The position numbers and the translations under genes were made by a program. Under the pieces are notes generated by a model. It was given only the letters and a program-made list of their open reading frames with translations. It made no database searches and had not been told where the DNA came from. Of a DNA stretch of 64,000 bases, positions 49,204 through 61,847 are shown in pieces (the first letter of the stretch is position 1; every line of letters starts with the position of its first letter). Source of the stretch: Microplitis mediator (taxonomy: Eukaryota > Arthropoda > Insecta > Hymenoptera > Braconidae); contig NC_079970.1 in NCBI RefSeq assembly GCF_029852145.1, forward strand, positions 4,774,001-4,838,000, given 5' to 3'.

Positions 49204-50197
49204 CACTGTAAAAAATTATAATGAAGTGAACGCACACTGTAAAAAATTTCGGTGTAAAAATGGACCCGGAGAACTTTACACGGCCGTGTAGTGTAAAATA
49301 ACGGTGTAAAATTTTTTGGGTATAAATTTTCCATCAGTGTAATTTTAACACGGTGAAATCTACTTTCTTTTACACCATTCCGTGTTACTCGATATAATTT
49401 TAATTAATGATCAACAAATAATGTTGAATATTTATACTACTTATTCAATAACTACACTGAAAAAAAGATTTATTTGAGCCAAAAAAATCGTATATTTGGA
49501 TATGGCCAAATAAATATTTAATTGTGAGAAAGATATAATATATTTGAGTAGTTTAATTGCGTGAAATAAGTGATTTATTTGTGGTAAAAAAATGATCCAA
49601 TTGCTACAAATAAATAAGGGCTTCAAATATATGTAGTATCGGCCAATTTTAGGTTATTTGTCACAAATTTAATATTGTTACCACAAATTAATCAATTGCT
49701 TACCACAAATAAATTATATATTTCCGTCAAATTATAAAATTATTTGAATCAACTGTCATATTTTGTTGTACCAAATATATTTATTTGGTGTAATTTTCAC
49801 AACAAAATTTTTACACTGAGACATTTACACTACACCGGGTCCAAAAAATTTTTTACAGTGCAGATTAAATCCGGAGTGAACGTGGAGCAGATGACTGTTT
49901 ATTTATTTGATCCCCTCGGAGTAAAATTTACTCCGTAAGGGAATTTATTTTAATATGAAAATTGGTTTGGAGTGAAATTCACTTTAAAAGGGAGTTTATT
50001 TTAATATTGAAAGTCCGAATCGGAGTGAATGCAGATTTAAATAAAATCCAGATCACTCCGAAATCACTCATCTGAAAAAACAAACTCCCTATTTACTCCG
50101 CATGTAGAGTATTTTTTTTTAAAACTGCGGAACTTTAAGTGACGAAGTGAATTCGAGTTTAAATGAAATCCGCATTCACTCCCGATTTTTCGCAGTG
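49204..50197. mobile_element. GAGTGA-rich TIR element interrupted by another element
   Basis: The left end CACTGTAAAAAATTATAATG (49204) and right end GATTTTTCGCAGTG (50197) bracket sequence homologous to the element at 383-675: GGAGTGAACGTGG, GACTGTTTATTTATTTGATC, AACTCCCTATTT. It is split after about 30 bp by the insertion at 49235-49860. Confidence 0.7.
49235..49860. mobile_element. TIR element inserted within the 49204-50197 element
   Basis: Its ends are CACTGTAAAAAATTTCGGTG and CCAAAAAATTTTTTACAGTG, with CA on both sides as a possible target duplication. The part from 49455 begins TA then CACTGAAAAAAAGATTTATT and may be a third, partial insertion, since its other end is not clear. Confidence 0.7.
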
Positions 50198-50872
50198 CAA
50201 TGCAGAACAAAGTTTAATAAATTTACCAAGTAAATAATAGATGTTGAATTAATTTTATAAATTAAACTAGTATCGATGTAATCGTGACTGGTACCTGGGA
50301 ATAACAGGTGGCGTTAAAGATAATCGTTTTGTGCAAGTTTCGCTTAGTATAATTATATTTCCCACAGACACGGAAGCTTGATTGGTCTTTTAAAATGCTC
50401 GATAATTATTTAACAGATTTAACAGAGTTATTGTTGAGCTAAATACTAGTCACTATTTATATCACTTTAATTAAAAATGCCTTCAATAATTAATTGTATT
50501 GAGCAACTGTTATGAAATTCTAAAATCAATTGTGACAGCTTTTGCTTCGATGCCGCGACTATCAAAACTTGATATAATTTTCATTGCATATTTAGTTGTT
50601 GATATTAAAAATTAATTAAGATCAGATAGAGTTAGCAAAACTGCACGATTATAATTTTATCTTTCGAAAGGTCGACTGAGAGATCGGGTAGGTTACAACT
50701 CCCACCAATTGGGTCAACTATTTTAGTTCTTATAAATTATTAGCGATCAATTTGTTCGATCGTATCTCAAAAAATTTAATTAAGCGAATAATTTTCAATA
50801 CTCGACAAGTTTATATTTTAAAGTTATCAATAATTCAATCATTTTATCAGATTAATTTGGAAAATCACTTAC

Positions 50873-50928
50873 CTCAGCTTGTACTCAGTGTGCGGCGAAG
50901 TTTCTGATATCCTATAATTACTTCCAGT
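50873..50928 (-). other. Candidate upstream sarcoglycan exon 2 (56 nt, probably 5' UTR)
   Basis: On the minus strand the acceptor TTTTTGTTGCAG precedes 56 nt that end GCTGAG before a consensus donor GTAAGTG. The exon is fully open in the frame that joins exon 3 at its ATG (reading TGSNYRISETSPHTEYKLR), with two spare bases that complete a codon with the first base of exon 3. It has no ATG, so it is either 5' UTR or part of a longer N-terminus whose start I cannot see. Assignment to the sarcoglycan gene is inference from strand, splice quality and phase. Confidence 0.6.
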
Positions 50929-52119
50929 CTGCAACAAAAATTAAAACATAAATTTAAAAATTATACATAAATATGAGGAGTGTAATAGTAATTTCACGAT
51001 TAGTAACAAGTAATAACATTTTTTAGGATCGTTAACTTTAATGTAATTCGGTCTTAGATCTAGATCGCAATAAACTGAAGGTTGATACTAAACTTCCCAA
51101 GAGATATCAGCTCGAGAAGTTTATTTTGAGGGCGTAAATGCGGGAGTTTCTTCGATAAATTAAAAAATATAAATAAAATTGTTGCAATAAAAACATTGGT
51201 AAGTTAAATATTATATTACGTTACGTTAGGTTATATATTATATAGTATTTTCAGCCAGCGAAAGGAAAAAAGTAAATGTAATAGATTTTTCTTTTTTTGT
51301 AAAGTCGTAAATAAAATTGATAGTTTATTGCCAGAGTTGTCGTAGCAATGGCGAGTACCAAGGTGCCAGGAACGATGTCGTTTTTCGAGTGACGTTAACA
51401 AACGTGGCGGTTAACCCTACGAACATAGCAAACGAGCTCACGACAACTACTTCTTTTCCTTTATTACAGTAATACATTGACTTTTTTTATAAATTACTTT
51501 TGTACACATCAGTAACCACATACTGGTTGTTTTAAATTTTGTTTTTTGACATGAGAACCACTAGGGTAAAAAATTTTAAGTCAAGAAAATAATGGAATTT
51601 TTTCTCCGTCGAAAAGTGGACGACAAAAAGTCCAGGTAGTGAACACAAGCCCGAAATTTGCCCGATAACTAGGCCTAAAAAACTTCAAAATTTTCTGTTC
51701 CATATTGAATTGCTGAAAATTTTTAGAAGTTCTATAGTTTTATTTTTAAAAAAATATGACCGAAAATAGGCCGAATCAATTTTTTCGGCCTGTTTATTGG
51801 AAAATAATAAAATTTCGGCATATTTCTGCCAATTTTAGGAATTTTTTAATGAAATTCTATGGTATGGCCGTGACTTCAGTGAAATTTAGGCCTCTTGGAA
51901 TAAAATTGCGTGATTTCGACAAGATTTAGCCTTTCCGGTGCATTTTCGCTCAAATATTTTCACCCGGACAATCACTGAGTTTTTTTAAAAAATAAAAAAA
52001 AATTAATTTCTATTGATAAAATGACGAATGTGAATTTTTAAACTATCGTCGATTGATATAAATTTATTAGGATTTATTATAACCAATAATGGTCCGTAAA
52101 TAACGGACTCGACACTTAC
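50929..52119 (-). other. Candidate sarcoglycan intron 1
   Basis: The stretch between the two upstream exon candidates has a GTAAGTG donor and a TTGTTGCAG acceptor. It is AT-rich. Words such as GGCCGAAAT/ATTTCGGC recur near 51650-51950, but I see no gene or clear element. Confidence 0.4.
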
Positions 52120-52600
52120 CGGTGCTGATGTTGATGAATTAAATATAACGTGACATTTTGATGACGGAAATAAATAATTAACTTTTATTACTATTTTCTG
52201 TTTTAATTAACTTGCATATTTTATGACACGTTAAATATTTTATTTGTTGTCATCAATAAATTTTAATTATCACACTTAAAATAATTCAGATGATGAAATG
52301 AATAAATAAATCGATTTTAAACAACCGAGTTGCGTATTTTTAACGACTTTTAATTAAATCGTCGAGTTTAAAATACTTGGACAAAGTTTAAGACTAAAAG
52401 TTATAGCCGCGCACTATATGACAGTGTACATTGAATTTAAGTAAGTGTAACCTAGTGTTCGGTAGTACGCGAGCGCGGAAGTTGGTTGTTCTGCCAACAG
52501 AATTATGCCGAGTAATAACTGAGTGAGGGACTAAGTCTTAAGATTAGATAGTCGGCTGTTGGCTGTGAGAATGAGACGAACACTAAAACTTTTTCGAGAC
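52120..52600 (-). other. Candidate first exon and promoter area of the sarcoglycan gene (start unknown)
   Basis: A strong donor, CAGCACCG then GTAAGTGTC on the minus strand, ends a possible exon at 52120. Sequence before it has a six-codon upstream ORF (ATG at 52156, TAA at 52139). In the frame that would run into exon 3 it stays open but contains no ATG after the last in-frame stop, which is consistent with a 5' UTR. The interval 52440-52530 is somewhat richer in GC than its surroundings. It contains TCAGTT on the minus strand (A at 52520), which resembles an arthropod initiator. No TATA box or DPE was recognised. The upper boundary is arbitrary. Confidence 0.35.
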
Positions 52601-54951
52601 AAAGCATTAAATAAACTTTCCTATTAATTACAAGTATGAGTTTGTTAATTATTCCAAGTAGTAAATTAACTTAAAAATTATCGATATTTATTTAACAAAC
52701 GATAGCAGTTCAGGTCGTAGTAACGCAAGGTGCTCTGTAGCCGGTTAAAAATACATCTGAGTAGAGTGGGTGAGAGTATGAAGAGACAACAAAATAGACG
52801 ATTAAAAAAAAAAAGTAAATAATATATATAAGAAGAAGCAGAAAAAGACGACGTGTCTCCTTGGGAATGCCGACAGAAATAAACCGGGAGATTGTAGTTC
52901 ACCTATAGCATGTATGTGAGAACGTGTGTACAGAGAAAATGTAAAAAATAAAAAAACGGAAATAGTATAGCGAGGAGAAATGGGTCTAAAGTGGTCGGTA
53001 GCCATGTTGGTCCGACGGAAGAATAAACGACGGGTTTACTGGGCTCTTCTATATATTTATTTATTTTCTTTCTTCATCAGAAAACTCACTCTCTCTTGTA
53101 CTCTCTCTTACTCTTTGTTACTTTTACTTTGCTCTTAAAGTTTATACGAATCTACAGAGCCCCAGAAGTTGCCTGGATGCTATTTCCGTCGGATTTCATC
53201 GTTGGATTAGTTTTTGTTGTTGTTTTTTTTTTTTTTTGGTGGGTAATATGCCCAGTGGGAGCATCGCGGAGAAGGATTTCCAAGGGGCTCGGCTGTTTAT
53301 GAAATTGAGGCTCTTCTGGCGCCGAAAAATAGGGAAAATTGTGTGAGCTGGTATTGCAAGAAGCGAAGAATCGAAAGATAAAAATGGGTACGACCGAGCA
53401 GGAAACGTGCGACGCTTAAATATTTATGCATTCTAGAGGTGGAAAAGTCTGGCGATTTTTCATGCTAAATCTTTTAGCACCGAGTTCTTTTTTCTTCGGT
53501 TCTTTACTGGTCTCTAGGATAGATGCATCGATTGCCGATCTATTATAAAATAAACAACGATTCCATCCCACATAAATAGTGAACATCAAAGTACTTTTAT
53601 TTTTTTATTTATTTACCACTTAATTGTCTTGTGCAAAGTGTCAAAGAATTGGTATTTCTTTAATAAACTATTGTTTGTTCTTTAATTAGTACTCAGTACT
53701 CTGAACAAAAAAATAATAATTATCCTAAGGTGGTAAAACGTACAACATACTTATCCAAACTTTACCTTTGTTCTCCCATTTAATTATATTTCTCTTTAAC
53801 TTGTTTTAATGTTCGCCTCTCGTATTCTCTGGACATTTTTGCCTTTTAATTCGTGTACACGAGTTACTTAGCAAACAAAAATATCAAACAAAAACAAACT
53901 TTCTGCATTAACTTTTTTTTTATTTAGAGTCAAAGCCTTTTTTTCCACCGTAATCCGATTCCGCGATAAATTGATCGATCGCGGCACATCAATCATTTAG
54001 CGAATGCAAAAGAGACATTTACATAAATATATCTGTTTGTATATAAATATATATTTAAAGCATATTTTTAGTAGTTCTTATGGCGTCACTGCAGAGGTCG
54101 GTACACTCGCAGCAGTTTCCATGATAGAGCATAGAGCGCAAGGTCTCGTTCCATGAGCGTTCCAGATGTTTGTACGTGTCTGTAATGTAGCATTAGAAAT
54201 TTGTGCGAGTGCAAGTGCACATATGGTTATTTCAATGTACGTCGTGTTACAGTGAGCTTGTCACAAGTAATTTCTATTTTAGATAACTTTATGGACAATT
54301 TCTCGGTGGTCCAGCCGAGGTTGCGGTCACGTTTAAAACGTATGCGACAACATTAATGCTATTTTGTGACCCTGTAAACGTTATACACTTCCATACACAG
54401 ACACACACTCGTGTACATAACTTATAAACATGATTTAAGAAAAGCTCAAAAGCATTTTCATTTTAGTGCACGTTATGTCTTATTCAGTACCAGCGCTACG
54501 TTTTCACATGATACTTTTTAATAAAACACACCCATAAATATTTAACCCTCTCTACTTTATTATAAATATTTACTTGCGATTGTTTATTTAATCTGGCGTT
54601 TAATACTCACGGTATTGACTCACAGCTCGTTATATAAACCAATTGCGAATTCTAATACTACAGCTTTATAACCAGCCGGTATTTATTAATAAACATTATG
54701 AGAGTTTACACCGATGGCCATTAAATTATTTATAACTTGTCGGTATAATATATAAATAATAAGTTATTATTAAGTTAAATAATATTTTTGTTTAATATAA
54801 ATTGCTCATTATTGTCGGACATGTAATTACCCACAAGTAGGAGTATTTCCGACAATCACTGTAATTGTGTATACAATGTACATAGTAAAGTGTGTGGATA
54901 GTATATAGAGGCAATCTCTTGTGCAGGGAGAGTAGAACAAGAGGCATGTAT

Positions 54952-54977
54952 CTATATATATATATATATATATATAT
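54952..54977. repeat. (TA)n microsatellite
   Basis: Pure TA run upstream of the candidate first exon. Confidence 0.85.
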
Positions 54978-57508
54978 GATCGAAGAGCAAGTGTATGTAA
55001 TCGAATATGTACAAGGGGTTTGTATCGTCCAAGTGCGACAACACTGTTCTTGTCTATGTATAAGTACATGTATTATATATAATATATGTAGTAGTTTGGC
55101 ACGAATACATAGATCCATACATGGACATAAATATATATGTAGAGACAGACACGAGGTGTGAGGCAAATAGTAAGAGAGAAGGATTTAGTCTAGCGGGAGA
55201 GGGCGGGAGGTGGACGTTAGATGCAGGTGCTGCAGTGTATTTATAGTCGAGCCGTGACTCCTCTTCCTGTTCCGTTTCCTCTTCCTTATTATATACAGCA
55301 GGCTTCTCTACGTGGCGTAGTCAGCTCCTTTTCCTTATCTACTTTCTTACTCTGACTCTGTACTACTAGTACTGGTATCAGTATTACAGTATCAGTGGGC
55401 AGGAGTACGAGTCCTCTAGTCTAGACTACTCTCGACACCCTTGTACTCTCAGTACTCCTAGACGAAAGCTGTTTCCGTCGTCTCTTTAAATTTGGACCGA
55501 AAGTAAGGCCAAAAATCATAACTTTGTTCAGGATTTAAGATATGTTGTTACTAGTTGGACTTGAATTATATTTTATCCCGTAAACTTTGTTTTAAATTTA
55601 CCCTTATTGGGTTATATTATTACTGTTATTGTGATAATAATTTAGTGTCAAGTAATTTTGTGGTGAAAGTCATAGATTTTTTTTTAAATCATTAGATGAT
55701 TTAATAAAAAAATTGCTATGATGTAAAAGCTGAATTTGAACTGGGCTGAGTATGGAAGCGAAAGTCTGCGCGGTAAATCGATTTCATATGATGTGTGTAC
55801 CTTGTCGAGGAACAAGAGGGATTTGAGAACATAATTAAGCTGCGCAACAATGGAAATCGGTCATGTGTAGATCGAGGATCAGGTTCGAGGACGGGGTGTC
55901 GTTGAATAGAAGCTTGTCTATACACGTCGGACGGGCAATATTCCAAGATGAGATACAGGACTAGATGACATATCGAGCATGTAACGCAGTGTCACCGATA
56001 ATAAGATAATCCCCCAGAAATCCGCTACTTCCAGAGTAAATTCAATAGACATCACCACTTATCGCTCTGCAAAGTTAGTCTGGATAAAATACTGGTCTTT
56101 TTATATTTTTTTCTGTATCCGTGATTTCATTTTGTGAAATACCTTGAGCTTTTTGACGCTAAGCTAAATGGCAAAGTCTCTTGGCTGTATCAAAGAGATC
56201 AACCCACAAGATATCCTCGTGTTTGCCTCAATTTGGCTGGCTTCAGTCTGACATCCAGTGAATTTAGATGAAACCCGAGATATCGCCTTTGAGGTGTCTA
56301 AGTATCAGACACTTTAGATATATTTTATCAAACGAGTATTAATTAATTAAATAAAACGATTAAATTAATAACCTAATACTAATTAGTTATTTTTTTTCAT
56401 TATGTTTCAGTCGATTAAAATAATTAATTGAGCACAGAAACAGCCAAATTAATTAGCTCAGTTTATTTATATTAATGTTGGGAAATATTTGTCTAGACAA
56501 CCGAAATATTAGACTGTTGTATTTGTTATGGGTAAAGATGTTACGTTGATAGACAGAAGTTTTGCTATTGGAATTATTTAAAAACAATGTTCTGTTTGTT
56601 TTAATAACCAAATAATTTATCCATCGTAATGAAATGAAAACAAATAATTTTATAAATAACTTAAAACAAACAAAATAAGTAAAAAAATGTATTATTTTAA
56701 AGGGCATAGTGATGTAGTATCATCAATATCCATGACAACAAGAGAGATTTCTCTTCATGATCTGAGTAAAAATGTGGACGGTGTTTTTTCGTGTCGAAAT
56801 TAGGTTCAGCCTCGAGACGTTGTGTCTGAATGTTACGTGCGACGAGAAAATTGAAGAGTGAGTACGTGGAAAGATGAACGGGAGATGGAGAAAAAGAAGG
56901 AGGAATAAAAATAAAGGAACTGAGAGAGTAGGGAAGATGAGAGCAGTGGAAAAGAAGCAACAGGTGTCGACGGCTAGCAATTCTCGATCCCCGCTCCGAC
57001 CTCTACACTCTGTATCCGGCTTTCTACTCTCGTCCTCCCTCTACACTCGCCACCCTCCCCAGCACTCCCTTTTGCCCTCGACTCAGTCGCTGGCTCTCAC
57101 TCTTTCCCTCCCAGCGCCTCCTAGATCCAACTGGGATAGCAAAAATGTTTAATGGGGTGAACTCGCTGGAAAATACCACTGACGCGTTTGCCTTGTACAC
57201 CCGACCTGAGAATATCCTTTTTCTCGATCAGTTTTGCATTACTGAACCAGAGGGCTTCTTATCGGTTTATTGGGTTTGTAATTTTAACACTCATATGTTC
57301 TTTACTTTTAATTATTATTTAATTTAATATTTTTGTTCAAAAAAGTCGCATAGATATACCGATCTCAGATATCGATTGGTTGAAGGCATTACATATTTTT
57401 CAATAAGACACAAAGTCAAAAGATAAAATTTTTCTTGAAAAGACAACAAAAAAATTTTGCGGCACGTCTTTCCGTTGAAATTTAGAGCTCGAACTTTAAA
57501 GGAATTTT

Positions 57509-58550
57509 CCGAGTCGAAATCTAAGGCATACTTTGAACCGAAATGACCATTGAGAACCTACAATAGATTTTTTAGGACGTAATCATTGTAAAAGCTTGAA
57601 ATGAACCAACTTAGACTTACAAAAGCATTAATTAAACCTACAAAGACATGTATCATAGAACGAACGAACTCTGAATTTTCTAAATCGAGCCTCTGTTAGT
57701 CCCAGACTGCCTGTGGGAGTCAATCCACCCTTGGGTATCATTAGCCTACGGAGAAATGACTGGATCACATGCATCAATTTTCCAGTAGTCCGCGAATTTA
57801 ACAATTTTACTTTCTTATAGTATTCCTTCCAAGTCATTCTTTCTGTTAAATCTAGGTACGTTCGTTTCACGATTTATGTCTATGCAGGTCTAATTCACGC
57901 CTCTATAAGTTCAAGTAAGTTCAATTCAAGCCTTCGTAACCCGAGTCAAAACACAAATTATAGTTTAGTCCTCAAAAGCCTCAATTCCTTTGATGTTTCA
58001 TTTTCCGCCTAGAAAGTAACTTTACTCTACTTTAGTACTAAAAGTCCTTAATGAGAACTATGAGGTCTAAATGCGAATAATTTATCGATTTTAAATTATA
58101 ATCAAGACCTCAAAATCCTCAACGAATGAAAAGTTATAGTTCGGACTTTGAAAAATTTTAGATAGATAAAGGGAGGGGAGAGAATACCTCAAATGAGACT
58201 TTTGAAGTTCAAATGTGGATAAAATTATTCCTGTATGTTCTGAGTATTTTGAGGCTCTAATCCAGATTATGTGATTCCAGTTTAGTCCTCAAAGTGGTAA
58301 AATTAGTCGTAGCTACTACTTTGAGGACTAAATTAGGATAACTTTCTATACTGTTGTCAATCTTCAAATTCTAAATTGATCCTCAAAAACCTCATTGAGA
58401 ACTTTGAGACGTAAATCCGAATTTGTTTTTTGACTCGGGAAGTCTAAGTAGGTCCACTTCAAGCTTTTACAATGATAATGTCCTGAAAAGTTTCATGTAG
58501 GTTTTCAATGCTTATTTAGGTTCAAAGTATGCCTTAGACTTCGGTTCGAG
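57509..58550. mobile_element. Inverted-terminal element carrying a nested insertion
   Basis: The left arm has CGAGTCGAAATCTAAGGC, GCATACTTTGAACC and, further in, TCATTGTAAAAGCTTGAA. The right arm has the complements of these in reverse order (GGTTCAAAGTATGCCTTAGA and others). The centre is occupied by the element at 57940-58439. Confidence 0.65.
57940..58439. mobile_element. 500-bp element with CCCGAGTC ends, copy A
   Basis: It starts CCCGAGTCAAAACACAAATT and ends TTTTTTGACTCGGG. Its full length is closely similar, in inverted orientation, to 61967-62465, which confirms both boundaries. The sequence is built from repeats of CCTCAAAA and its complement; there is no protein frame. Confidence 0.8.
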
Positions 58551-61500
58551 TTTTTTTCCGCGTAATTGGAACCGTTTGAGAGGTAATCGTAATAAATTTA
58601 ATAAATTACCCTTTTAAGAACCGCTCTAATGTGTACATTAGTTTAAACAATAACAAACAATAATTAGTATCAAATTGGGCAAACATATAATAATATATTG
58701 ATTTACCAGAACGGCAATTCAATATTAACAAAAGTGACGCAGGTGAGCCGCTCGTTGACAACAAACAATGCACCGTTTACTGTTTACCCTGCTAAATGCA
58801 TCACGTGGGTAATACATTTTCCCCTAAGTATCGCTTTCACACCTACATTACTCCTCACACCCCTTATCACTCGACCTATAAACCATTAAACGTTAACGGG
58901 ATTTATGCTAAATAAGCATCAACCCAACCGTTGTTTCCAAAGTTAATTATATTTGGTTAGTAGATACCGACATGATAAATAACATAAACAAAAAAATGAA
59001 GAAGAAGAAAAAAAACTAACGAATAAAGCCAACACATTAACTGAGTAATTATTAATTTAACAGATCTCAAACTTACGTCTATTGGTTTATGTTAATCCAA
59101 GATAAATATAATAAATATATCTGCTCACTTAAACTTTAATTTGAGACCAGATTATATTTATCTATAAGTTATATAAAACTTGTAACTATTTTTTATCTTT
59201 GCTCTGTAAAAAAAAAAAAACTTTATCAGTTTTATTTTTAAGTTACGTCATGTATAAATTAATTTTTTATCAAGATTATTTATAACGTATCGAGTAAAAA
59301 ATTATGCTCTGGATTTAAAACATTTATTTGAATAATTCATTTGAATTTGGATAATAAATAAAATGAAATGTCAAAGGTTTCGGAGGGAAGAGAATTTCAT
59401 AAAATTAAATATAAAAATATATACCATGACTTTTGTTAATTATAAATAAAATGTAAGTTAATTTATTTGAGGAGCACTTGGATTCTGGTTGGCTCGGACG
59501 CCAATTCGACGAGGAATTCCAAGTACTGGATTATATTATTCCGATGAAACTGGGGAGGTCTCATATTCCCAGCGCCGGATAGAATCTACTCGTATTTCCT
59601 AACAATCAGGAAGGGAAAGAGTAGGAGTATAGGGATCAAGTGAGATGAAAAAGGAGAATGAGTAGAAGCCGGAGAATCGTAAAGGAAGAGGACAGAAATA
59701 AGTAGAGGTTTTACTTAGGAAACTGGAAATCTTGGGGTCGGGAGCGGGTCTTGGCGAAGAATGCTCGTGAATGGTATGCAAGGGAATGGTATCTAAGACT
59801 CTGGACAAGGCTGGGCCGACTCGGCGAAGGGTATTCTGGAATTTCGCACTCCAGTACATAGGTCGACCGACATTTTCAACTAAAGAACATTCCATAAGGC
59901 GAATAGAAGGCGCTGAGCGTCTTCGGTCGTCTTTGGGTCCACGGGCAGGCGATGATTGTGCCGAGCAAGGATTCTATTCGAGTCATGAAAATCCTCGGGT
60001 ATTTTAGACGGATTACTGGCATCCAGTTACAGTCAGCAGCTCAAGGGGTATGTCGAGAAGCACGCGGTGGAAATGACACAAGTTTCGATGATACAAGTAT
60101 ACCTATAACTAAGATCGAAGAGACGGCTTGGGAGATATATAAGAGATGAAGAAAATGTAGAAAGAACATGTTTGTGAGTTGATAGACGAGACGTTGAGAG
60201 CTTTTCGATGTTGCTCGTGTATTAGAGACAGAGAAGTATGCTTTTTGAACTTGTGATAAATTGTACAAGTGAGAGGAAAAAAAGTAAACAACGAGGAAAA
60301 CAAGTATAAAAGTAAAAATAAGAAGAGGAAGAGTCGAAGAGTAAGCTAAAAAAGATAATGGTGTATGTATACAATTTCAATAAAAGCGAATTATTGCCTC
60401 AGATACTCGGAAGATACTCTCTTTCTTTCCGCAGGGGTTCCTATAATCGGGGTTGTATTTTGTAAACTAAGAGGGATGAGTTTTGTTGATGAGTATCTTT
60501 TCTCATACTCACGTTTGGAGAAGAATAGGAGGCATTAATAATACTCTGGAGGGTTCTGATGTCCGTAACCGACGAGAGTCCTAATTAAATTTTGACAAAA
60601 TTAAAAAAGGTTATCGTTACTGTTATGAGGAAAGTTTAGAACGTAAGATGCTTCTCTTTCATCACTCACCGCCTCACTTTTATTTTCTTCTCTCTCTTTA
60701 AAATTATCTACTTTGCTTATTTTTTTTTTAAACTTTAGTCTTTTTCTTCTCTTTTCTTTCTCGGCATTGTAGCCTGTTGTTCGTTGCCTCTGTTTATTAA
60801 ACTCAGGAAACTTGAAGGGCGGTCGTTGTTATACATCCACGAAGATGAATCTCTTTTCAATGATAAAATTAAAAAATTTTTTACCCCATCTACTTTTAAG
60901 TTTCATTTTCTGCTATAAAGTTTTTAACTTATTAAATCCAGCTTGCATTATGTTAATTCCTCAATAAATCATCGAATAATATAATTAAAAAATTTTTTAT
61001 ATTAAAAAAAAAAATAACCCGCAAATCCAAAAATAGTCATTATTTATTTAATAGCCTCAAATCAACGAACAAGTTATGCACGCCCAGAGTATTTACTGCT
61101 AGTGCGTGACCTTCGGCATTTATATACCTCGAGAAGGCGGTTCAAATAGGAAAGGAATCACCACCTCGCGGACGCTGATTCTAAAGTCTTTGTATTTAAA
61201 TTGCCTCAATTTGTGCAGCCATTAATTCTGCGGCTGGCAAAAGGAAGCATACAAGTCGTCAGCGAAAGTTTGGTATTCACGCGATCTCTCATACACAACA
61301 CACACAATACACAATACACTCATACTCAAACATCCCCGCATACACACACGTTCTTCCGGAATGTGCGAACCCAAGCAGTAAAAGAAACGCCAGCGAAACA
61401 CATAAAAACAGCTTACGCCAGTGTCTTTGTCTCTTTTTTTCGACGATTATAATTTCTACTGTCGTTATTTAGACGATAAAAAAAAGTCTACGTAAATAAA

Positions 61501-61847
61501 AAGACGGCGGGAATGTCTGTAGACAGTGCGGAGACGGATAGTTATGTCTGTGACATCTGTAGCACTTTAAATCTTCAATATGATATTCTGTTTGGCACGA
61601 GCAAGATGATATTTGTAGACTTGTGTTTTTGCCAACTGTATTCTCTTTTACTATACGAAATTCTACGCTCAAGTGAATCTAAAATACTCACCGATTTGCC
61701 TTTGACATGGAAAAAAAATTTATTCTATTTATATAGCAATGATATTTAGAATTTTCCACACGAAAAAAATTGTAGTTGCTACTACAACATATGTAGTTGA
61801 GGTCACTTCAAGTTGAGGTAAAGAAATGCCAACTCAAACTTAGAGTA

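Larger units (their letters stand above)
24739..50872 (-). other. Sarcoglycan intron 2 (about 26 kb, if the upstream exon belongs)
   Basis: No further exon was recognised in this stretch. It holds TIR elements at 37118-37648, 41122-41286, 41360-41882 and 49204-50197, a 352-bp hairpin at 47811-48162 and several microsatellites. The intervals 24.8-37.1, 38-41, 42-47.8 and 48.2-49.2 kb are AT-rich with scattered GC-richer patches (26.6-27.0, 30.8-31.1 and 34.3-34.6 kb). Nothing in them translates to a recognisable protein. Untranslated or alternative first exons could be hidden here. Confidence 0.55.

Noticed and set aside
56874..57152. Arg/Lys-rich then Ser/Pro-rich open frame of 92 residues
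   Set aside because: It spans a purine-rich to pyrimidine-rich composition switch; no known domain, and no supporting splice signals were identified.
59599..60149. Overlapping frames on both strands in a GC-richer patch
   Set aside because: No recognisable protein on either strand. Higher GC alone lengthens random frames.
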